Shown in pieces: positions 1 through 4,460 of a stretch of 6,974 nt of DNA (positions are counted from its first letter, which is position 1; each line of letters opens with the position of its first letter). The notes beneath the pieces were generated by a model, which was not told the DNA's origin, ran no database searches, and saw nothing but the letters and a program-made list of their open reading frames with translations. The position numbers and the translations under genes are program-made. The stretch comes from CAZYAK01 sp964645935 (GTDB taxonomy: Bacteria; Patescibacteriota; Gracilibacteria; Peribacterales; Peribacteraceae): the NCBI GenBank assembly GCA_964645935.1, contig CAZYAK010000073.1:1-6974 (forward strand). The letters run 5' to 3'.

Positions 1-42
1 TCCGCTGGAGGCCGGCGGCTTGGCAGGTCGGCGCTTTCTTTC

Positions 43-75
43 TCCCATTTCTTTGGCGCGTCCAAAGAAATGGGA
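43..75. repeat. Perfect 14-bp inverted repeat with 5-nt loop
   Basis: The arms TCCCATTTCTTTGG (43-56) and CCAAAGAAATGGGA (62-75) are exact reverse complements around the loop CGCGT. No U-tract follows on either strand: ATCTCTTCG follows on plus and GAAAGAAAGC on minus. It is therefore not a textbook intrinsic terminator, although it could end a transcript arriving from the left. The pyrimidine/purine arm style resembles the dispersed palindromic repeats found in several bacterial groups, so it may be one copy of a repeat family. The palindrome itself is certain; its role is not known. Confidence 0.8.
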
Positions 76-174
76 ATCTCTTCGTAGCTCGAGACATTCT
101 TGTTCCAGTTCTTTGTCCCAGGGGATCGCGTCCCAAGCCCACGATGCGAATGACGAGGTTTGCACAAAGAAGTA

Positions 175-245
175 CCACCCTCCGCAGTAAGCGGTCCGAA
201 GAGAAGAAACAGCCGCGCTCACCTTGTTCTTGATCCACCCTCCGC
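175..245. repeat. Direct repeat of CCACCCTCCGC, two copies 60 bp apart
   Basis: The 11-mer CCACCCTCCGC occurs at 175-185 and again at 235-245, exactly 60 bp apart and just upstream of the HIT gene. The 49 bp between the copies show no clear similarity to either flank. The rest of 1-259 holds no gene that I can support: long stop-free minus-strand stretches exist in all three frames and cannot be told apart by coding signal. The repeat could be a protein-binding pair, the remnant of a duplication, or chance. Confidence 0.5.
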
Positions 246-253
246 TTTAGAGT
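224..253 (+). promoter_or_regulatory. Weak candidate promoter of the HIT gene
   Basis: TTGTTC (224-229) and TAGAGT (248-253) lie 18 bp apart and each match the sigma70 consensus at four of six positions. A start site about seven bases after the -10 box would fall at or next to the ATG at 260, giving a nearly leaderless mRNA. That would fit the lack of any Shine-Dalgarno sequence there. The match is weak and could be chance. Confidence 0.25.
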
Positions 254-259
254 CTTCCC

Positions 260-586
260 ATGCCTGAAACCGTCTTCCACAAGATCCTGGCCCGCCAGAT
301 TCCCGCCACGATCGTCTTTGAGGATGCCGAGGTCTTGGCGTTCAAAGACATCCATCCCAAGGCGGTCACCCACCTGCTCTTCATCCCCAAAACCTTCGTG
401 GAATCCGTCGCGCACGTCACGCCGGAGACGGAAGGCATCCCCGGTATGCTCATCCTCAAGGCCCGGACGTTTGCGGCAGAGAAGGGGATTCGCGGCTACA
501 AGCTCACATTCCACGTAGGCAAGGAGGGTGGGCAGGAGGTGCCGTACCTGCATCTGCACTTCCTCAGCGACCAGGCGGCGGGCTAG
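260..586 (+). CDS. HIT-family (Hint-like) nucleotide-binding protein with variant triad
   Basis: This 108-residue protein belongs to the histidine triad (HIT) family, most like the Hint branch. Those proteins bind purine nucleotides and hydrolyse AMP-linked phosphoramidates, usually as cytosolic dimers. Family marks in order are FxKIL..QIPA (6-16), FEDxxxLAFKDI (20-31), PKAVTHLLFIPK (33-44, with H38) and GGQEVPYLHLHFL (90-102). The triad is normally H-x-H-x-H; here the first histidine is Tyr96 (codon TAC at 545-547), while H98, the usual nucleophile, and H100 remain. The position usually held by a conserved Asn before the glycines is His85. The protein stops soon after the triad, without the GGR-type tail of Hint proteins. 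The ATG at 260 fits the family N-terminus, but no ribosome binding site precedes it. Family membership is firm. Catalytic activity is uncertain because of the Tyr substitution. Confidence 0.92.
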   Translation: MPETVFHKILARQIPATIVFEDAEVLAFKDIHPKAVTHLLFIPKTFVESVAHVTPETEGIPGMLILKARTFAAEKGIRGYKLTFHVGKEGGQEVPYLHLHFLSDQAAG

Positions 587-633
587 CCGACGCGTAGCTC
601 GCTCCCCGAACGCAGGGCCAGAGGCCCGTGCCG

Positions 634-1272
634 TCAGACCAGCGCCTCTACCTCTGCACAGTTTGTGATGACGCGGTCGGCTTCCGTCAGGTCCTGGCGC
701 GGATTCATGTCCGTGCGGATGGCGTAGCAGGTCATCCCCGCGGCCTTGGCGGCCCGCACGCCGTTGCGCGAATCTTCAAGGGCCAGGCAGCGCGCGGGGT
801 CGACGCCGAGGCGCTTGGCCGCGAGGAGGTAGACGTCGGGGAGCGGCTTCGTGCGGGCGCCGACGTCGTCGTTGGAGCAGATGACCGGAAAGATGCCTCG
901 GAGGTCCAGCCGAGTGAGGGCGGCGTCGATCCACGAACGGTGCGCGGAGGAGGCGATGGCAATGGGCGTCCGCCGCTCACGTAGCAGTGCCAGGAGCTCT
1001 GGGATGCCGGGTAGGAGCCGGATCTTCTCCCCGTAGACGACTGTCTGCACGGCGTCGTCCAGCCGTCGGAAGTAGTCCGCATACGGCAGGGTCACGCCGT
1101 AGTCCTTTCGGAGCAGCTCGTATCCGGCTTCTGTCCCGAGCCCGCTCATCCGGTCGCCGTCCGCGATGGTCCAGGAGGGCACGAGCTCCTGGAAGAACGC
1201 CCGGTCCATGTCGTCCCAGTACCGCTCGCTGTCTACTACCACGCCGTCGAAGTCGAAGATGACCGCGTCCAT
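634..1272 (-). CDS. HAD-superfamily hydrolase, beta-phosphoglucomutase-like
   Basis: This is a 212-residue haloacid dehalogenase-like hydrolase of the subgroup with an alpha-helical cap (subclass I), which contains beta-phosphoglucomutase and phosphoglycolate-type phosphatases. Visible motifs are the nucleophile motif FDFDGVVVDSE (D7 nucleophile, D9 acid/base), motif II IASS (S108/S109), the motif III lysine in RTKPLPDVY (K142), and motif IV LALEDSRNGVRAA (E166, D167 for magnesium). The cap occupies about residues 15-85. I chose the ATG at 1272 because family members start a few residues before DxDG. An in-frame ATG at 1308 would add 12 Ala/Arg/Pro-rich residues and sits directly behind a run of eight C. 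Neither start has a Shine-Dalgarno sequence and no promoter is clear. It lies 131 bp behind rpsA on the same strand and converges with the HIT gene. The substrate cannot be read from the sequence; sugar phosphates are likely. Confidence 0.93.
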   Translation of the reverse strand: MDAVIFDFDGVVVDSERYWDDMDRAFFQELVPSWTIADGDRMSGLGTEAGYELLRKDYGVTLPYADYFRRLDDAVQTVVYGEKIRLLPGIPELLALLRERRTPIAIASSAHRSWIDAALTRLDLRGIFPVICSNDDVGARTKPLPDVYLLAAKRLGVDPARCLALEDSRNGVRAAKAAGMTCYAIRTDMNPRQDLTEADRVITNCAEVEALV

Positions 1273-1308
1273 GGGGGCACGGTAGCGGGCGGCGGCCTGA
1301 GGAGCCAT

Positions 1309-1351
1309 GGGGGGGGCGAGGGGGGCAAAGGGGATAGATGGGACAAAAGGG
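1309..1351 (+). other. Putative G-quadruplex motif
   Basis: The plus strand carries G-runs of 8 (1309-1316), 6 (1320-1325), 4 (1330-1333), 3 (1340-1342) and 3 (1349-1351), separated by CGA, CAAA, ATAGAT and ACAAAA. This satisfies the usual G3+N1-7 pattern. Because rpsA and the HAD gene are read from the other direction, the G-rich strand is the template and their mRNA would be C-rich here. The pattern is seen directly; folding is an inference. Confidence 0.55.
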
Positions 1352-1402
1352 ACAGAGGCGCGTCACCCTTGTCCCTTTTGTCCCCTTTGCGCCGTCTGCC
1401 CC
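1322..1402. repeat. Two head-to-head arrays of four 9-bp units around a 9-bp centre
   Basis: The plus strand at 1322-1357 reads as four 9-mers: GGGGCAAAG, GGGATAGAT, GGGACAAAA, GGGACAGAG. The minus strand read from 1402 to 1367 gives GGGGCAGAC, GGCGCAAAG, GGGACAAAA, GGGACAAGG. The centre GCGCGTCAC (1358-1366) is also nine bases, so the element is 36+9+36 bp. Equivalent units match at 7/9, 4/9, 9/9 and 7/9 positions. The innermost part forms a perfect stem of 14 bp (1340-1353 with 1371-1384, extendable by A1354-T1370). It begins one base after the rpsA stop codon, so it will be transcribed at the end of that mRNA and may act as a 3' hairpin or attenuator toward the HAD gene. There is no U-tract, so a standard intrinsic terminator is doubtful. 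Confidence 0.75.
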
Positions 1403-1403
1403 T

Positions 1404-2756
1404 TTACGCCTCGTATCCCGCGCCCTGTGCCTCTTCCTCAGTGGCGAACTCGACGCGGTTCTCCTCCTTGATTTTCTGGCCCGCGCTGGAGCCGGCGGGG
1501 TAGTACTTCTTGCCCGTCTTGCTAGCCACGAACCCGGTGGCTGAGGTGTCCTCGGGGAGCTCACCGGTGTCGGCGGCGGGGGCAGAAGCCTTGGCGGCCT
1601 CCTCGGCCTCGCGCTCCTTCTTGAGGCGCTCAAGCGTCTCTTTGTCGATGGGCTTCAGGGCCTTGATGGACAGGCCGATCCTCCGCTCGTCGACGTCGAT
1701 GTTGATGACCTGGGCATCGATCTTCTGGCCGATCGTGAGAGCCTGAGACGGGTCTGCAACCTTCTCGTGTGCAAGCTCGGAGAGGTGCACGAGACCGTTG
1801 ATGTCCTTCTCCAACTTGAGGAAGGCGCCGTAGTCGGCAAAGCGCACGACCGTGCCCGTAACGCGCTTGCCCACAGGGTAGCGCTCCGCGATCTCCTCCC
1901 AGGGGTCCTTGGTCATCTGCTTGATAGAGAGCGAGAGCTTCTCGCCGTCGATGCCGATCACTTTCACGCGGACCTTGTCGCCCGGTTCGGCGTACTCGGC
2001 GGGGTTCTTGACGTGGCCCCAGGCGATCTCGGAGATGTGCACAAGACCCTCCAAACCATCGAAGGCGACGAAGAGACCGAACTTCACGATGCCAGAGACG
2101 ATGCCATCCTTCACGTCGCCCGGCTTCAGGAGCTCCAGGGCCTTGGCGCGCTCTTCGGCCATGGCCTCGCGCTCGGAGACGACGATCTTTCCTGCGTCCT
2201 CGTCCATCGTGATGATCTTCACTGTGAACGTGTGGTTCACGAACTTCTGCAGGCGGGAGATGATCTCCGAGGCATCGGCGTTGTTGACGCGCGGGTAGTT
2301 GACCGGCGCGAGCTGCGAGACCGGCAGGAAGGTGCGAATGCCGTCGATGTTGGCAAGGAGTCCGCCCTTGTTGGCTTCCTGGGCCGTAAACTTCATCGTG
2401 GCGTCCGTCTCCACCAAGCGGTGGAAGCGGTCCCAGGCCTTCTGCTGCGAGGCCATGCGGAGCGACAGGACGACCATGCCCTCGTCGTTCTCCTCCTCAA
2501 GCACAAGCGCGGAGACCGGCTCGCCCACGCGGAGATCCTTGAAGGTGTTGAAGGAATCGCGCAGCTCCCGTCCGGATACGATACCCGTGGAGACGCCCTG
2601 GATATCCAGGAGAAGCTTGTTCTTGCCCTTAAAAACGACCGTGCCCTCCACGAGCTCGCCGGGCTTGGCCCGGAGGATCGGCGGGGACACTTTCATCAGT
2701 TCATCCATCAGCGCGGCGCCGGGATGCACGGGGACGGTTTTCTTTTTGGCAGCCAT
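1404..2756 (-). CDS. rpsA: 30S ribosomal protein S1 with Ada-like C-terminal tail
   Basis: This 450-residue protein is ribosomal protein S1, which binds mRNA on the small subunit and helps place it for initiation. Four S1 (OB-fold) repeats are visible at about 32-102, 118-195, 211-280 and 297-368. The last two are the most canonical (VKFGLFVAFDGLEGLVHISEIA; ADYGAFLKLEKDINGLVHLSELA). E. coli S1 has six repeats, so this is a shorter form. A charged helix and Ala/Glu/Thr linker (370-407) leads to a separate tail at 409-450 that resembles a small Ada-type zinc-binding module but has no cysteine. An in-frame ATG at 2834 would add 26 residues, but it lies at the predicted -10 box. I therefore chose the ATG at 2756 (MAAKKK), which begins inside the predicted transcript. 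The leader before it is pyrimidine-rich, has no Shine-Dalgarno sequence, and contains a hairpin, which is compatible with S1 binding its own mRNA as known for E. coli rpsA. Confidence 0.95.
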   Translation of the reverse strand: MAAKKKTVPVHPGAALMDELMKVSPPILRAKPGELVEGTVVFKGKNKLLLDIQGVSTGIVSGRELRDSFNTFKDLRVGEPVSALVLEEENDEGMVVLSLRMASQQKAWDRFHRLVETDATMKFTAQEANKGGLLANIDGIRTFLPVSQLAPVNYPRVNNADASEIISRLQKFVNHTFTVKIITMDEDAGKIVVSEREAMAEERAKALELLKPGDVKDGIVSGIVKFGLFVAFDGLEGLVHISEIAWGHVKNPAEYAEPGDKVRVKVIGIDGEKLSLSIKQMTKDPWEEIAERYPVGKRVTGTVVRFADYGAFLKLEKDINGLVHLSELAHEKVADPSQALTIGQKIDAQVINIDVDERRIGLSIKALKPIDKETLERLKKEREAEEAAKASAPAADTGELPEDTSATGFVASKTGKKYYPAGSSAGQKIKEENRVEFATEEEAQGAGYEA

Positions 2757-2796
2757 AAACGAAGAGAGGTGCGAGGGAAGAAAGTAAAGGACGGTT

Positions 2797-2821
2797 GCGT
2801 ATCCTCGCACGAGCGATACGC
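2797..2821 (-). promoter_or_regulatory. rpsA leader hairpin
   Basis: Between the predicted rpsA start site and the ATG, GCGTATC (2797-2803) pairs with GATACGC (2815-2821). CTCG (2804-2807) pairs with CGAG (2810-2813), with a single unpaired base at 2814. The fold would begin a few bases into the mRNA. It could protect the 5' end or serve in S1 autoregulation; neither is shown by the sequence. The remaining leader to the start codon is pyrimidine-rich and unstructured by eye. Confidence 0.55.
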
Positions 2822-2832
2822 GTGTCCCGGAC

Positions 2833-2860
2833 ACTATACGGCATCCTGAAGCCCTGTCAA
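2833..2860 (-). promoter_or_regulatory. Sigma70-type promoter of rpsA
   Basis: On the minus strand a perfect -35 box TTGACA (2855-2860) and a -10 box TATAGT (2833-2838, five of six consensus) are separated by 16 bp. The start site should lie near 2826, giving a leader of about 70 bases before the ATG at 2756. This separates rpsA transcription from the traC-like gene just upstream. Confidence 0.75.
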
Positions 2861-2875
2861 AAGGCCCTCGAGCCT
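2859..2875 (-). terminator. Weak intrinsic terminator after the TraC-like gene
   Basis: On the minus strand, AGGCT (2871-2875), loop CGAG and GGCCT (2862-2866, one G-U pair) form a short stem ending in TTTT (2859-2862). It lies 11 bases after the stop codon of the TraC-like gene. The T-run abuts the -35 box of rpsA, so terminator and promoter are nested. The stem is short, and read-through into rpsA is likely. Confidence 0.35.
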
Positions 2876-2886
2876 CAGATCAAGGC

Positions 2887-3615
2887 TTACAGCGTCATAT
2901 GATCCCCTCGCAGCTTGCCCTCGTCATCGGGCAGTTTCTGCTCCTGGCTCGTTTTGGGGTTGTAGATTTGATAATAGAGCTCAATGAGCTTCTGGGTGCT
3001 GAGACGTGTGCTCTTGAGGCCGATGTTCTCGAGGCCGCTCTCCACCAACTGCGTGCGCTCCTTAAGCTGGCGGCTGCCGGAGGCGAAGGAATGGTACCGC
3101 TCGGCCGCCTTGGAGGTGCTATCGTCGGGGGACATCCAGGAGAAGAACTGCTCGAAGAGTGTCTTCGGGCGGGCACTCTGGTCGTAGGGGACCACTACGA
3201 GGAACCGCTTCTGCATGATGTCGGCTACGTCGATGAGGCGCTCGATGAAGTTGGCGTACGCGTACGTCTGGTTTCGCAGCAGCTCGTTTTGCTGCTTCTC
3301 GGCGAGCTCGCGCAGCGACACCAGATACGGGTCGATGTTCATCTTGGACGACCGGATGACGATTTGCAGGGGGAAGTTGAGCGTGTTCACGAACGACTCG
3401 TAGCCGGAGATAATGCCCGCCTGCTCCGTCTCGCTCTTGAGGTTGAAGTTGAGCGCTTCCACTTCCAGCACGGCGCGCAGGCCCGCGTTCTTGAGGAGCA
3501 CGGTGTCGTTGCGGATCTCCGCGATGGGGAGATACCGCTGCGTGGAGACCAAGGTGGTCTTTTTGCGCTGCCGGACGGTGCTCTTGGGGGGGACGGCCCC
3601 AGGGGTGGCGGTCAT
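2887..3615 (-). CDS. TraC/VirB4 N-terminal-like protein, no ATPase domain
   Basis: This 242-residue protein resembles the N-terminal, non-ATPase domain of the TraC/VirB4 family of type IV secretion and conjugation motors, in the form I know from Patescibacteria. The segment RYLPIAEIRNDTVLLKNAGLRAVLEV (28-53), the FxLKSETEQ.II.GYESFVNTLNFPLQIVI region (57-87) and the MNIDPYL motif (92-98) are characteristic. A charged stretch at 100-118 looks helical, and KRFLVVVPY (136-144) is a likely beta-strand. No Walker A or B motif and no membrane segment are present, so it cannot be the motor itself. The start ATG overlaps the stop of the PrgI-like gene by four bases (ATGA, 3612-3615), which supports both the start choice and translational coupling. 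It may act as a cytosolic partner of the PrgI-like membrane protein. The family call is from memory of the pattern, not from a search. Confidence 0.8.
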   Translation of the reverse strand: MTATPGAVPPKSTVRQRKKTTLVSTQRYLPIAEIRNDTVLLKNAGLRAVLEVEALNFNLKSETEQAGIISGYESFVNTLNFPLQIVIRSSKMNIDPYLVSLRELAEKQQNELLRNQTYAYANFIERLIDVADIMQKRFLVVVPYDQSARPKTLFEQFFSWMSPDDSTSKAAERYHSFASGSRQLKERTQLVESGLENIGLKSTRLSTQKLIELYYQIYNPKTSQEQKLPDDEGKLRGDHMTL

Positions 3616-4310
3616 GGCTGCTGCTTGGGAGAGAAGACGTCACGGAACACGGAGAGATCGGAGAAGGAGGCGCCCGGGAGCCCACCCTGGGCGGCGGCCG
3701 GAGGCGCCTTGGGCTGTGCGAGCGGGTTCTGGAACGCGGCGGCCTCGACGGACGCTGAGGCGATGCCGTCGAGCGGGGCTCCGGCGGCTGGGGCACCCTG
3801 AGTCGTGGCCAGACGCGCAGCGGCCTCCGTGGCGGCCAGGTCCTCGGCGGTGGGGGCCGTGATGATCGCGTCCAGTGGGCGGTCGATGATCGTGGACAGC
3901 TCCTCGATGCGGTGCGCGGTGCGCTCGTCCTCGGCGCGCGTCTTCTGTGTCTTGGGGTCTTCCAGCTTTGGGCCGGAGAAGCGCACGTTAATGGTGATGC
4001 CACTGCGCGGCCCGAACGTGCGCACGGGCGCCTTGTTGATGCGCTCGATCGTGAGCAAAACGATGCGCATGAGCGATAGGTCGTTGACCTTCACGAGCGC
4101 GAAGAGCACCGAGATGAAGCATGGCGTCCAGGCGAGGATGCTGTAAAAGACGCCCGGGTTGCCGTTCATGTTCTTCTGGAGCATGGCGAAGATCATGTAG
4201 CTCAATCCGCCACCGAGCGTGATCAGCATGGTCTGTTTGAGCGTCAGAGGACCGACGATGCGATCCTCAATGTAGACGTTCTGCGGGATTTTGACAGGGT
4301 CCATGGCCAT
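3612..4310 (-). CDS. PrgI-family membrane protein
   Basis: This 232-residue protein opens with the hallmark of the PrgI family, KIPQNVYIEDRIVGPLTLKQ (7-26). Two membrane segments follow at about 27-44 and 53-74 (VFYSILAWTPCFISVLFALV). The family is commonly encoded beside VirB4/TraC genes in type IV secretion-like loci of Gram-positive bacteria and Patescibacteria and is thought to be a VirB3-like inner-membrane component. Residues 90-110 (APVRTFGPRSGITINVRF) probably form a short strand region. From about 150 to the end the chain is rich in Ala, Pro and Gly and looks disordered, an extension beyond the usual short PrgI. ATGs at 4310 and 4304 are both possible; no Shine-Dalgarno sequence favours either. 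It has its own promoter and overlaps the TraC-like gene, so the two form one unit. Confidence 0.85.
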   Translation of the reverse strand: MAMDPVKIPQNVYIEDRIVGPLTLKQTMLITLGGGLSYMIFAMLQKNMNGNPGVFYSILAWTPCFISVLFALVKVNDLSLMRIVLLTIERINKAPVRTFGPRSGITINVRFSGPKLEDPKTQKTRAEDERTAHRIEELSTIIDRPLDAIITAPTAEDLAATEAAARLATTQGAPAAGAPLDGIASASVEAAAFQNPLAQPKAPPAAAQGGLPGASFSDLSVFRDVFSPKQQP

Positions 4311-4315
4311 GGAGA

Positions 4316-4329
4316 GATTTCAGGAAATC
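4316..4329. promoter_or_regulatory. Palindrome at the predicted prgI start site, possible operator
   Basis: GATTTC (4316-4321) and GAAATC (4324-4329) are exact reverse complements separated by two bases. The site lies just downstream of the -10 box of the PrgI-like gene and covers the predicted transcription start near 4328. Its position would suit a repressor site. A two-base loop makes an RNA hairpin less likely. It is short enough to be chance. Confidence 0.35.
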
Positions 4330-4334
4330 CTCAT

Positions 4335-4363
4335 AGTATAGCACAAAACCTGCACCCGGCCAA
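4335..4363 (-). promoter_or_regulatory. Extended -10 promoter of the prgI-traC unit
   Basis: On the minus strand the box TATACT (4335-4340) is preceded by TGC, giving an extended -10 (TGCTATACT). TTGGCC (4358-4363, four of six consensus) lies 17 bp upstream as the -35. Transcription should start near 4328, leaving about 18 leader bases before the ATG at 4310 and no Shine-Dalgarno sequence in them. Confidence 0.7.
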
Positions 4364-4415
4364 CCGCCCATCCGGTTTTGGGATCCTCGGAATCCCGAGC
4401 CCACTCCGTATCAAA

Positions 4416-4437
4416 CGAGGGCCCCAGAGGGCCCTCG
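4416..4437 (-). terminator. Intrinsic terminator of clpC
   Basis: CGAGGGCCC (4416-4424) and GGGCCCTCG (4429-4437) form a perfect 9-bp GC-rich stem with a four-base loop. Read on the minus strand the stem is followed by TTTGAT, a short T-run. It lies 23 bases after the clpC stop codon and before the prgI promoter, where a terminator is expected. A smaller stem (CTCGG 4386-4390 with CCGAG 4395-4399) lies further along. Confidence 0.7.
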
Positions 4438-4460
4438 CGGAACGGCACTGTAATGTGGTT

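Noticed and set aside
1..246. Minus-strand open frame running off the left edge, 82 codons without stop
   Set aside because: All three minus-strand frames are open across most of this stretch, no ATG with a ribosome binding site is present, a perfect palindrome lies inside, and I recognise no family in any frame. Absence of stops alone is weak evidence in GC-rich DNA.
615..627. Small hairpin GGGCC-AGA-GGCCC between the convergent HIT and HAD genes
   Set aside because: The five-pair stem with a three-base loop and no T-run on either strand is too weak to call a bidirectional terminator.
977..1633. Minus-strand frame with collagen-like Gly-X-Lys triplets
   Set aside because: The triplets arise from the 9-bp repeat units read in a frame that crosses from the rpsA tail into the HAD gene. 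The frame is Arg/Pro/Ser-rich and overlaps two well supported genes.
2757..2834. Longer S1 start at the ATG at 2834 (26 extra residues)
   Set aside because: This ATG overlaps the predicted -10 box, so it would lie upstream of the transcript start, and the added residues do not look like an S1 N-terminus.
1767..2849. Plus-strand open frame of 360 codons opposite rpsA
   Set aside because: It is the antisense shadow of the S1 gene: its long His/Leu/Asp/Val-rich translation comes from the reverse complement of GC-rich codons, and it has no recognisable domain.
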